64,000 nucleotides of DNA from Phragmites australis. Lineage: Eukaryota; Streptophyta; Magnoliopsida; Poales; Poaceae. Shown here piece after piece: positions 45,092 through 55,689 of the stretch. A program made the translations under genes and the position numbers. The stretch lies in the NCBI RefSeq assembly GCF_958298935.1, contig NC_084940.1, positions 16,487,146 through 16,551,145 on the forward strand, in the 5' to 3' direction. The notes under the pieces were generated by a model. That model had not been told where the DNA came from. It did no database searches and saw only the letters and a program-made list of their open reading frames with translations. How positions within the stretch are numbered: position 1 is the first letter of the stretch; every line of letters begins with the position of its first letter.

Positions 45092-45960
45092 GGTTCATGG
45101 CCCTTCGCGGTCTGGGGGCTGGACATCCTGGGTCCATTCCCCCAAGCAATCGGGGCTATGAGTACCTCTACATCGCCATCGACAAGTTCACCAAGTGGTC
45201 GGAGGTGGTCCCAGTTATCAAGGTTACCAAGAACACGACGCTTCAATTCATCCGCGGTATCACAAGTCGTTTCGGCGTCACGAACAGAATCATCACCGAC
45301 AATGGCACTCAGTTCACAAGTGCCCTGTTCGGGGACTACTACGAGGACCTCGGCATCAAGCTCTGCTTCTCCTCAGTCGCTCATCCTCGGAGCAATGGGC
45401 AGGTCAAGCGTGCAAATGCTGAGATACTGAAGGGGCTCAAAACCCGGACCTACGACGTGCTCGCAAAGCACGGGAAAGGGTGGATCGACGAGCTACTTGC
45501 TGTGTTATGGGACAACCGGACCACGCCAAGCCGTGCCACCAGGGAGACTCCATTCTTCCTCGTCTACGATGCCGAGGCGGTCCTCCCCACCGAGCTCACT
45601 CTTGGCTCCCCTCGGGTGAATGCCTACTCCGAAAGCGAACAGGAACAGTGAAGGCGCGACGACGTCGACTACTTGGAGGAGCGCCGGCGACGTGCCGCCG
45701 TCCGAGCAGCCAGATACCAGCAGAGCTTGCGGCGCTATCATCAGCGTCACATCCGGGTCCGGTCACTCGAGGTTGGGGATCTAGTTCTCCGACGCGCTCA
45801 ATCGCGCGAAGGAAAGAATAAACTCTCCCCTATGTGGGAAGGCCCCTTTACCGTGATCGGTGTCCCGCGACAAGGCTCGTTCCGGCTGGCTGCGGAGGAT
45901 GGGCAACCACTCCCAAATGCGTGGAACATCGAGCATCTACGCAAGTCTATCCCTAGGTAG
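45092..45960 (+). pseudogene. Integrase core and C-terminus of Tat-type copy 2
   Basis: The leader fuses directly to integrase at TTCATGGCCC, where copy 1 reads GTCATGGCCT. The result is an ATG-initiated frame (45097) that has lost the zinc domain but keeps TDNGTQF, SVAHPRSNGQVKRANAEIL and the ATRETPFFLVYD segment. TGA at 45649-45651 (probably CGA) cuts it, and the same frame resumes to TAG 45958-45960 with GDLVLRRAQ and KLSPMWEGPFTV. The first catalytic Asp (LDILGP) is in another frame because of the G-run deletion at 45152-45155, which copy 1 shares. Confidence 0.88.
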
Positions 45961-47610
45961 ATATGTTTGTGCTCAGGCCAGCCAGGCTAGGGGTCCCCCC
46001 TGCCTAAGTTGGTCGGGGGCTGCCACCAACCATGTAAGTTACCACTTCTGTACAAAATTGTCAATATACATTCTCATTTCAAGTTCTTTCTCTGGAATCC
46101 ATATGTTTAATCTGTTTGGTGAGATGCTCGATTGTGCGAGAAAAACACGCTCTCTCATTTTCCCCATTGATAAAAATGAATCCCGGTCGGTATGCGCGCG
46201 GGCAGTTGCTACTGACCTAAGTTTGTTGTGGTAGGCTGTGGTGTCCAGTTGCATGGTAGTGCCCCGAGCATCACTGAGCCTTTGGGGTTCTCGGATAATC
46301 CTACCGCTTGAGCAAAGAGTGGTCGGGACCGCCTAGACCCCAGACGCGGGCTGTTGGTGCTCGGCCTGGCCAGTCCTAACCCGGGCACCACCGAACCATT
46401 GGACCTCTTGGTTATGCCTCTGTCTGTATACTTCACCGGTCCAGGTATTCGAGAGGTCTCGGATAAAAAATGAGAGCAGTCTATATTGAGTACCGCACTA
46501 GCAGAGCGCACCAAACAAAGAGTCTTTTCCTATTTTCTTAAGCTTACAGATCAACAATCAAGAATAAAGCAGCCCGACCGCAAGGGCCTCAGTGCTTGGG
46601 GCGCTGCTCGAGCCTATGGGGTCCTCGGGTAATCCTACCACTTGAGCGTGAGTGGTCGGGACCACCTAGCCCCTGGCTCCCTTACCTGCTTTCCAGTGCT
46701 CGGGCACTCCGTACGAGGGAACCAAGTTCCTGGGTACCCCGAGCTCGGGGCGCGTACTTCTCCTAGATTGGTCGGCCGAAAGGCTGACAGTTGTCCAGTG
46801 AGTGACTAAAGTCATATGAATTTCCATTCTTACATATGCAGTAAACTATTGTTCCCGAGTTATCCTCGGGACCCTCGCATTCTAATCTGTTCGGCGAGAT
46901 GGTCTCCTCGCGCACAAAACCCTGCCCACGTGCTCGCTTTTTCCAGAACGACAGAAACAGACAGTAGTCAGGTGTACCGTAAGAACGGTGATGACTGACC
47001 GAAGTCCTTTATGGTGGCCGTGGTGTTCGGCTGGCTTGGCAGTACCCCGGGCACTACCGAGTCTCTGGGGTTCTCGGGTAATCCTACCACTTGAGCAAAG
47101 AGTGGTCGGGACCGCCTAGACCCTAGGGGCGGGCTGTCGATGCTCGGTCTGATCAGTCCTACCCAAGGCACCACCAAGCCGTGGGGACTCTTGGTTGCAT
47201 TTCTGCCCGCACATGTCTCCGGCCTGCTTGTTTGAGAGGTCACAGAGTGGAAAAGTGTTCACTGGTCATGGCGTGCTTCGCGTTGGATTGACTTATCTCC
47301 CGAGCAAAGGAAGTTCGTAACTTTGTCTCTTGACTTAGCAGCTATGAACTCGCGAAGGCTCGGGGGCTGAACGCTCGGTTGGTCCCACTACTTGTGCGAT
47401 GAGTGGTCGGGGTGACTTCACTCTCGGGTAAGGAAGGTCGGGCTCGATCCAGCTAAGTACTTCTCGGGGCATCAAGCGAAAAGCAAAAATCAAGACAAGC
47501 AGTGGAGTTTCGATCCCAAAAGAAAGGTTTCTATTATATTTAAAAAAGAACCCATTCTGGAGGGGATCACTCCCATATTTACAACAGTCAAAAAACAAAA
47601 AAAATCTAAT
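45961..47610 (+). repeat. 3' non-coding region of Tat-type copy 2 with three spaced repeats
   Basis: Related segments around GGTAATCCTACCACTTGAGC and AGTGGTCGGGACC lie at about 46238-46400, 46590-46690 (short) and 47020-47175. The outer pair is about 780 bp apart, as in copy 1. No coding sequence is seen. Confidence 0.75.
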
Positions 47611-50600
47611 CTAATCGGCAGGCTCTGAAGGTGGCGAGGACACTTCGCTGTTGCTACCGCTGCTCAGTTCCGGCGGTGGCTCCCGCGTAAAGCACGCCGC
47701 CACCTCGGCGGCGACGTCCCGGACAGCTTCCCGGGCGGCCGCTTCCTCGGCCTCGACCACTCCCTACCGGACCGGTTCCAGCGAGAAGGCAGGGTCTCGG
47801 CTTCGGTAGCAGGAGAGGATGTGCTCAGCCACTGCATGGGCCAGAGCATGCCCCTCCCAAGACGCCAACTCCTGCACAGCCCTCGGGAGAGCCTTGAGGC
47901 GCCGGGCGATCTCTTCGAAGCCGAGGGCGAGGTGGCCAATAGTCTCTTGGTCCAGCCCCTTCTCGCCCACGTTGATGCGCCCGAGCCCGGCTACCCTCAC
48001 GGACCTCCGCGCCTGACGAAGGATGTCTCACATCATCAGCTTCACGTTGGCCCGCTCGGCCACGATGGTCTCGAGCTCATCCCTCGCGATTTCCAGCTGT
48101 TCCTCAAGGCTGATACCCTCGGCTGCGCTGGTCGGGATGCCACTAGTGGCCGGGGCCTCGGCTTGTCCCCGCTTCACCTGCTCGGCCAAGGCTGCGAGGG
48201 CCCACTCGCGGGCGGCCAGCTCGGCCTCCCACTTAGCGGCTTGCTCCTCCCGAAAGGTGAGGGCCGACGATGCCGAGGCGACCTTGGCTTCATGCCGTAC
48301 AATCTGTTCCTCCCGGGCATCCTGAGCCGTTGCCGTGATCTCGACGTCGGTCTCGTAGATCGCGACCTTCTCCTCCTGATGAAGGACTTTGGCGTGGCTT
48401 CGCTCGAGCTTGTCATTCCGGTGGGCTAAGTCTGCCTGGGCGGACTGCACGGACTTCTCACGCTTGCCGACCGCCTCCTCCCGAGCAAGGAGCAGCCTCT
48501 CCCGAGCGAGCAGCTCCGCGGCCCACCTCTGCGAGGCCTGGTCGCGCTCGGTCGCTTGTCGCTCCATGCAAGTGGCCTTCTCCTGCGCGGTGACAACTTC
48601 ATCGTGCACCTCCTCCAACCCCTCCCGCTCCTCGGCCACCGCGCGCATCGACCTCTCGTGAGTTGCGTGGGCCGAGGCGATACGGGCCTCCAAGAGCCTG
48701 CCGATCTCTTCCAGCCGCCCCCTCTCTTCAATGAGGGCGACGCGGTCCCTATCGAGCTCGGCTCGCTCTGCCACCACGGCTGCTTCCAGCCGCCCGATAA
48801 CCTTCCGGGCGCTTCCGAGCACATCCGGGAGGGGTTCCGGGGCCTGGCTGGATATCGGCCGGGTGCTGGGTCCCCTGCGAGCCCTCTCTGCAGAGGTGCT
48901 CGGGGTCCCCAACAACTACCACACCGGCGCTGCTCTCGCCGCGACCACCTCCACCGCGGTCGCTTGCTCCGCCCTCGTAGTGCTCGGGGCGGGCTCGGAC
49001 GGCGCTGGCTGCTCTGGTGTGGCCGCTGCCCTCGGCTCAGGGCAGGGTGGCGCCTACGGCTCCGGTTCCACCGGTGCTCTCGGCTCTGGTGCGGGCGCGC
49101 TTGGCCTGGGAGCGGGAGCCAGCCTTGGCACCTCTGGCTGCCTCTGGCCTCCGGCGGGGTCCATGGGCAGCCTGAAAACAACAAAGGTCAGTACCCCAAA
49201 CTAATATCCAGGCAAACACGCTAAGGACAAGGAAAGAACTTACGTGGACTTCGGTCCGCGGTACTGCCACCGGGACTCTGGGATTCTAAAGTACGGGCCC
49301 TGCGGCTTCGATCGGGGTCCGCCTTCCTCCTCTTTGGCGGGGGGCTCTGGCCGTCGGGCCATTGAGGGGCCGCCGTGGAGCCTGCCTCCGACGGCGGGTC
49401 GGCCCGGGCACCCGCTGTTGCGCCGTCGGTCCGGCCCTGGTCCTCGGGCTCCCGCACCCTGGACCTGGCCTCTGTCCCAGACTCCGCGCCCGATGATTGG
49501 CCGCCCCGGCCTCCCTCCTTCGCGCCGCCCGCCGCCGGCCATTGTCGTGGAGGCGACGGCGACGACGAGGATGACGGCTGGGGCACGAACGATCGGGGGT
49601 GCTTCCCTTTGTCCTTCGGGGCCATCGCTCCGCTACTGGCGGTGCCTCTGCCGCCGGCCTAATGGCTGCTGCCTACAACATCTCTATGGCCGGCCTGCGG
49701 CCTGCCGCCAGCAGCCTCCCTGCCGCCGGTCTGTGGCCTTCCGCCTGCCGTGTCCCCGCCGCCGGTCCGCTGCGTGCCGCATGCCTCTTCATCCACCCCG
49801 GGGATTTGAATAGTCCCAGGGTTCTGGCACCCCGGACGGTCCACTAAACCCTGGGCGTTGAACTCCGGCAGCGTCGCTTGTAGCGCCACCCGGCCTGGGT
49901 CCACGCAGAGCGCCAGCTGCTCTCGGGGCAGGACCGCCAGGGTGAGGTCTTTGACGCCGGTCACCACCCTTAGTAGGGTCGCCAGCGCTCCCTCCTCCAA
50001 GTTCCCTTCCTCGCCGATGTGGGTCCTCGTGATGTCGTTCGGACCCGTGTACATCCAGAAAGGGCGGGCCCGTTCCCGCAGGGGCGCCAGGTGACGGCGC
50101 AAGTAGTCGGCCACCACCACCACTGAGGTCAGCCCCACCTGGCGTAGATCGTTAATGCGATTCAGCACCGGGCGCATGCGCTCGTCCTCCACCGGGGCCA
50201 CCTCCCAGGTCGGCCTGTGGGGCTCCGCCGCCGTCTCCGGCAGCGTGAGGCGATCATGGGGGTTGACGTCGATGTAGACCCAGTCGCGGCGCTAGTCCTC
50301 CCACTTGCTCCGTAGCACTTGCGGAATGTACAGCTCGGTGAGCCCGTCCCGCAGCCGGAAGTTGCAGCAGCCGGCGATGTCCACGCCGGAGGATTCTCTC
50401 TTCTTCCCGGCCGCCCGCAGGACGAAGAAGTGCCGGAATAAGGCCACTGACGGCGGTACTCCCACGAACATTTCGCAGAAGTGCGTGAAGATGGCTAAGA
50501 TCACCACCGAGTTCGGACTCAAGTGGACGAGTTGGATGCCAAAGGTGTCCAGCACTTGGAGGAAGGTGGAGAACGGTGGCACCAGCCCGACGGCGACGAA

Positions 50601-50798
50601 GGAGACGAAGATCACGATGCGCTCCGGTCGGTCCATGGTGTGCAGAAAGCTCGCTGGTGACACCACCGATGCCTCCTGCTGGCCATCAGGCAGCATGATT
50701 TTGTGGACCTTCTCCGCCCCCTCCTCATTGACGATTCGTGACTCCGGCAGCACACTGTCGGGGCCCTTGTCACGGCGGCTGCTTCCTGCCCTCGGCAT
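47611..50798 (-). pseudogene. Antisense gene of Tat-type copy 2: PF04195-like domain plus coiled coil
   Basis: ATG 50798 (MPRAGSSRRDKGPD) opens exon 1 to 49244; the intron is 49243-49172 (GTAAGT ... TTTTCAG); exon 2 is 49171-47611. The N-terminal part contains FLQVLDTFGIQLVHLSPNSV, VILAIFTHFCEMFVGVPPS and ALFRHFFVLR. This pattern matches the family annotated as putative gypsy-type transposon protein (PF04195), whose function is unknown. It is followed by a Ser/Pro/Gly-rich basic stretch (PPPKRRKADPDRSRR), then about 290 residues of coiled coil (48915-48028) and a tail with LPRAVQELA and CYRSRD. Stops at 50294-50292, 49661-49659 and 48030-48028, plus a frame change near the end of exon 1, make it a pseudogene. 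It is transcribed, if at all, against the element. Confidence 0.8.
49172..49243 (-). other. Predicted spliceosomal intron in antisense gene, copy 2
   Basis: A 72-bp intron with a GTAAGT donor and TTGTTGTTTTCAG acceptor. Flanking residues match those around the copy 1 intron. Phase is the same in both. Confidence 0.75.
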
Positions 50799-51306
50799 TT
50801 TTTCGGGGGTGGGGAGTGTTTTGGAAAGGGTGGAGGAGAGAATGCGTTGTGGGCCGAAGAAAGGGCGAGAGCTCTCGAGCGCAAGGAAGAAGAAAGCAGG
50901 AGTGATGATCGTAAGAATGGTGTAAAGGGGCAACGGTTCACTCCCCTTTCCTTTTTATATCCTGGGGATTTCAAACGGCGCTTTCCACGGCGCATTCGGC
51001 GAGGCACATTTCCTTGTTCGGTGCGGGCGCCAGGCGAATCTCCCTCGATCCGTGCGGTTACCAGGCGCACTATCCTCGATCTGCGTGGTGGCCACGCGCG
51101 CTGCCCGCCTCGTTATCACGCACCTCGGGAGTCGGATGGACACGTGCCCATTCGGTTCCCTGCTGGGTCGTACCAAAAGCCTGGGCCAGAGAGACTAGCG
51201 TCTGACAACAGGCCACGTGGCATTGGTGCTGGAATCGGCCTCGATGAAGACGAGAGCCCCATTCGCAGTCTCTGGACTATCGCCTACCAATGGGCCTGGA
51301 GGCTGC
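50799..51306. other. Leader/upstream region of the antisense gene, copy 2
   Basis: It lies between the antisense ATG and the 3' LTR. A TTTTTATATCC stretch near 50951-50961 (GGATATAAAAA on the - strand) is a TATA-like element about 155 bases upstream of the ATG, so the antisense gene may have its own promoter. No other feature is seen. Confidence 0.45.
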
Positions 51307-51398
51307 TGTTGGTGACACGGGAACCGGGGGTCCCCGAGTCCCGAGGCCAGAACAGTAGAGTGCCATATGGCGCCCTCTCTCGGGGGTTACCTCCCCGA

Positions 51399-51849
51399 GG
51401 TACGAGAAGACCAAGTTCCGAGAGATGGTGCTCGGGGCCATGAACAGTGGTCCCCGAGTTTCCCGATGACCCGAGAAGACCAAGTTCCGAGAGAGGGTGC
51501 TCAGGGCCACGAACAGTGGTCCCCGAGTTCCCGAGTTCCCCGATGACCCGAGAAGACCAAGTGCCGGGAAGAGGGTGCTCGGGGCTGCGAACAATGGCCC
51601 CCTAGCACCCAAGTTCCCCGATGATAAGAAAAGCCAAGTTCCGAGAGAGAATGCTCGGGGCCATGAACAGTGGTCCCTGAGCACTCGGTTCCCCGAGGAC
51701 CCAAACAGTCAGTTCTGGGAGAGAGTGCTCGAGGCTGTGAACAGTGGCCTCCGAGCACTCGGTTCCCCGAGGACCAAGAGAGGGCATATCTGGGAGAGAG
51801 TGCTCGGGGCTGCGAACAGTGGCCCCCGAGCACTCGGTTCCCCGAGGGC
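51399..51849. repeat. U3 tandem repeats of about 75 bp (six units), copy 2 LTR
   Basis: TGCTC anchors occur at 51429, 51498, 51576, 51652, 51726 and 51801 (intervals 69-78). Each unit holds GAACAGTGG, CCGAGCACTCGGTTCCCCGA and GGGAGAGAGTGCTCGGGGC-like words, so neighbouring units can pair with each other. Confidence 0.88.
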
Positions 51850-52329
51850 CTAAGAAGTCCTTCGCCGGTGGTCCCCACAGAGGCCCAGCGGTGAGGTGTC
51901 AACTGGTGAGAGGCTCGATGTTGCATTTAAGAGGGCGTGTGGCCTGTCACTTCCAACTGCTCCCCCACGCTTGCTGTCAGTCCCTGCCACGGCCTGGCAG
52001 GGAGGCGTGGGGACATTTAATGCACGGGTCCCATCGTGCGTCATCCGGCGCGCCTCGGGATAACGTCGCAGAGCTCGAGGCACCCCTCCTGCTGCCCTGC
52101 TACGTCAGACCTGCTCTGACCGGGCGGGCACGCCGGGCTGCTCAGTGGCTGCCCGGTGGGCTCTCCCCGCGGCGCCCGTTGAAAAGTGGCATGATGACAA
52201 ACAAGACCGGACGGGGCATGTTTTCAACCCTCCCCGTCACCTCGCGCAGCAGCCCATGATGGTTGCTTTCCATTTATGGCGCCTCGGAACTTGTGCCATC
52301 CTTTCTGGGCACGCCACCGCCCCGGCGGG

Positions 52330-52336
52330 TATATAA
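52330..52336 (+). promoter_or_regulatory. TATA box in the 3' LTR of Tat-type copy 2
   Basis: TATATAA in the context GGCGGGTATATAAGCGGGG, the probable start-site element of this LTR family. It could drive transcription rightward out of the element. Confidence 0.6.
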
Positions 52337-52733
52337 GCGGGGCGGGCTCCCCGAAGAAAGACAGTTTAGTGGAAGTTGAAGTTCGAGTTGAACCAAGTGG
52401 AGATCGAGGAACCAGAAGACAAGTCTTGAAGAACAAGGAGCACGAAGCTCTAGACTAGACAAATATTCTTGTAACCCAGCAGATACTCAGAGAGACATTC
52501 TCAGAGCATTTATAGCATACACACAGGAGTAGGGTGTTACGCTCAGTGCGGCCCGAACCTGTCTAAAAATCCCCTGAGCATTTACTACTTCCTGCATCCG
52601 ATCATTCCACCTCCACCTGCATCTCAATTACTCCCATTTATTTCACCCATGAAGCGGATTCAGAATCATCCCCGTGGCCGAATCTCACAGGGGGTCCCTC
52701 CGGATCCCCGCTTGAGGAGTTCACCCTCCGACA

Positions 52734-53616
52734 ATGGCTGTGCACGACAGCTTGTGGGTGCCGCGGAGGCGGCCGCACAGTGGCTAGATGACACGAAGGA
52801 GTGCGGTCGTGGAGGACGTGGGGCTCGGTGACATGTGGTTCAGTCCTTGTCATGATGCATGCCAGCAGAGGCTTGTTGGTGTTCAACGTGGGTGCAAGAT
52901 GTTTGGGGGTGTGGCGGGGCTTCAAGCGAAAGCATAGCTGTATTTGCCAATGCTATCAACGATGATGTTCTTGGGCACCATTTTTCTTTCTGGAGGCGTC
53001 GCTATGAGATCCCTATTTTTCCCCACCCTAAGAAGATCCTCCAGGTGAAAAGTCTGATCTCTTTTGAGATCGGGCAATGGCAGTATCTTTGACGTTGTGT
53101 CCTCCATAGAGTCATTTCCTTGAAGCTCCTTGCCTTGCGCTGGCGGGGACTGATGTTGAGACTGGCGGCGATGATGATATGGGCTTGGGGTGATGATGAA
53201 ACTTCTTCCTCCTTGGAGCTGTGCTTCATACTTCACGGCGGGCGGCTGGCAGGAATGGTTGTTCGTGTTGGCGTGGAGTTAGAACTGCTACGTTGTTGGG
53301 GTGCGACAACTTGGTAACAATGACACATAGTGTGCTCCTTCTCATGGCTATTTCGGTGATAGCTGTGTGCGTGGTGCATCGATATTGAGGCATAGACTGA
53401 GGTTCGTCGTGAGAAGTTGTTGTTGATGTGTTGCTTTTTTGATGATCTTAGCAACGATAACTTGTGTCGAACTCTGTCATCTGTAGGTTGAGTGGTGTTG
53501 TAACTTGGGTTTTCACCGTGCGGTTGTAAGGTTTTCAGACCCGATTTCTCTTATAAAGAGTTAACTCTATTCTTCTTTAGTGAACTGCAGGAACTTATTA
53601 CCCTTTTAAAAAACAA
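52734..53616. repeat. Right part of the host insertion, unclassified
   Basis: It is GC-moderate sequence ending TTCACCGTGCGGTTGTAAGG, CTTATAAAGAG and a TTTTAAAAAACAA tail just before GTGCTTCC. The A-rich end and preceding T/G-rich sequence suggest a non-LTR retroelement 3' end, but no protein is recognisable. Confidence 0.35.
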
Positions 53617-53624
53617 GTGCTTCC

Positions 53625-54530
53625 TCTTAGGAGTTGCTGTGATTATCCTCTTTGTTTTAATGAACGACAAAGCTCATGCCATTAGTTTTAAAAGAATCTA
53701 CACACAACTCAATGATAAACCAGTCTTTTGTATAATCTTGTTGATGATATATATTTCGAAGTAGGTCTGTGTAGGTTATTCAGAGGAGAAGATTCCTTAT
53801 TTTTTTCAAGAACTGCAATTCAACATGCTGACAATGTAAAGCTTCTAGGGATCTCATTTTCACGATTTGCTTGATTGCAGTTAGTTTTTCTTTTTCTTTT
53901 TTGAGATGTGATTGCAGTTTGTTAACATTGAATCGATTGAACCTCCCGGAAAACAGAATCATATCGGTACATAGCCTATAAAACACTCGGTTACGGAAAC
54001 ATAACGAAATTTAGAGGCAGCTAGGGATAACAAAAATATGATGAAGTACTCAATGATGGCATCAGTGGCGGACATGGGCATGCAATTGCATATCCAATTT
54101 TTTTTGGAAAAATTGGTTATATATATAGTATATATTAAACATACGTATCATACATAGCTAATTGAATTTAAAACTTATAACCTTAGCTTTTTATCGAGCG
54201 TCCGCTGTCAGTCCATCCTCACTTCTGCATGCTCTCATCGGCCCACGGCTCACGTACGCACCTAATCATCCACAATCTAATTACCTTTTACTAGTTCACT
54301 CCCTCACGATCTTACATATCTAGTCCAGAAATATTAGATCCACTACTGGATGTCACACTATACTTAATGTATGGTGTTATGAATTATGCCATGCTACGCA
54401 ACGTTTCTAATTTGCAACAGCTGGACACTAATTCCGAAGTGAAGTATGAAACAGAGAACTGAGGCCAATAAGGAGATGGATGTTTCTAATACCGAATGCA
54501 CAGACTGAACCAATTGGTTGTTTCTAAAAC
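53625..54530 (+). repeat. Right part of the duplicated EMSY-like 3' flank
   Basis: Matches to the original flank include CAAnATGCTGACAnTGTAAAG (53820-53840 against 39267-39286), AGGGATAACAAAAnnATGATGAAG and CTAATACCGAATGCACAGA (54487-54505; original CTAATACTGAATGCACAGA near 39818). Order is conserved and spacing is changed by small indels. It completes the duplication that begins at 43369. Confidence 0.75.
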
Positions 54531-55059
54531 ACCAGTACACCTTATAGGTGTATATACATACTTATATTATTATACACATGTATTCATATAGTATCTATTA
54601 AATACTTAGAAATGTAGAACTTAAAAAATAACGAAATCGTTGTAGATGTCTCGCTATTCCAGGCAGTAGAATCCTTACAACGGGTGAAATCTCCCGTCCC
54701 TGGTTAATTCCAGTACTGTAGCTCTCATCTATGGCCGTCTAATCTGCTCTGCTGGCCAATTTTGTCAGCCCATCTGCCCAGCTAGTCAACCATTCATTAC
54801 CCAACCGGCTGTTGCCACTTACTTAATAAGAGTGATAAATAATTAAAGGGGCTTTTGCAAATTTGTTACTGGTTTTTTATTTTTTGCAAGAATGCCACTC
54901 GAATGACAGTTTTGGTGGTATTTTTGTAATTTTTTAGTGATAAATTTGCAATAATGGTTCAAAACAGTGGCAAATTTACAATTATCCCATAATTAAATGC
55001 CACACTTTCCACTGGCAGCTCCCGGATCTTGTTGCCCCAGATTTAGGATGTGTTTCATT
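54531..55059. other. Stretch without a recognised gene
   Basis: AT-rich sequence with TTTGCAA/TTTTTGCAAG words near 54850-54990. I see no gene or defined element end. Confidence 0.4.
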
Positions 55060-55689
55060 GATTTTTTTAATAATAATGTTTTATTAAAAAATTATAAAAA
55101 TAATAGATGATTTCGTAAAATTGTAAGAATATCATATTGTTGCCACACCAGTTTGCGACTAGGAATATGTCGCCGTACCATATGATGACAGGTACTAATC
55201 GCTAATTAGTCTGGTGACACGTTGATCCTGTCGTCAGGCCTTTGTGATGAGATGACTTGTCGCCAACTCATATGGCGGCATGACCCCAGCTTTTGGCGAT
55301 AGGATTGCAGGTTCCTATCGCCATATGGATTGGCGATAGGTCTATTCTCTATTTTAATTTGTTTTTTTGTTTGTAATAGTATTATTTTATAGGAAAATTA
55401 TAAAAAAATTAATTTTTAAACAATAGTAACCCGATACGGAGGTTACATATGCTGATAAATATTACATGGAACATTAGGTTTATCGTTGATATGCGAATAG
55501 ACCCTCACCATAAATAGATGACGATAATAAACGTTGTCATATACGATACGTCTAAAGACTAGCCTAATAGCATGCCGCTGTTAAACTTAAAATGCTTTAG
55601 AGAATGAAAATAGGCAGGTGAGAATAGATGCTCTCTATTGAGTGCACATAGGATATTTACCCTTTTACAGGGCATCAGGGCGCTGCGCC

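Larger units (their letters stand above)
44466..52733 (+). mobile_element. Tat-type Ty3/gypsy element, copy 2 (internally deleted)
   Basis: This is the same family as 754-12905 but on the + strand. Order: truncated 5' LTR (44466-45071), primer-binding site (45074-45091), integrase only (from 45092), 3' repeat region, antisense gene (50798-47611, -), and full 3' LTR (51307-52733). Gag, protease, RT and both RNase H domains are absent. It could not move on its own. No target duplication is visible because the left end is missing. Confidence 0.9.
51307..52733 (+). repeat. 3' LTR of Tat-type copy 2 (1427 bp)
   Basis: It starts TGTTGGTGACACGGG and ends CTCCGACA. U3 carries six approximately 75-bp repeats (51399-51849). 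The TATA box is TATATAA at 52330-52336, followed by R/U5 sequence shared with copy 1 (for example ATTTTTAGACAGG on the other strand). Confidence 0.9.

Noticed and set aside
45097..45651. Domesticated integrase gene
   Set aside because: It has an ATG and 184 codons, but it lacks the zinc domain, has the first catalytic Asp out of frame, sits between LTR and PBS of a deleted element and is cut by a stop. Ordinary decay explains it.
50292..50933. Independent membrane protein starting MPLYTILTIITPAFFF
   Set aside because: The hydrophobic start lies upstream of the ATG used by the antisense gene (50798) and is not needed. The frame from MPRAGSSRRD onward matches the retroelement-associated family.
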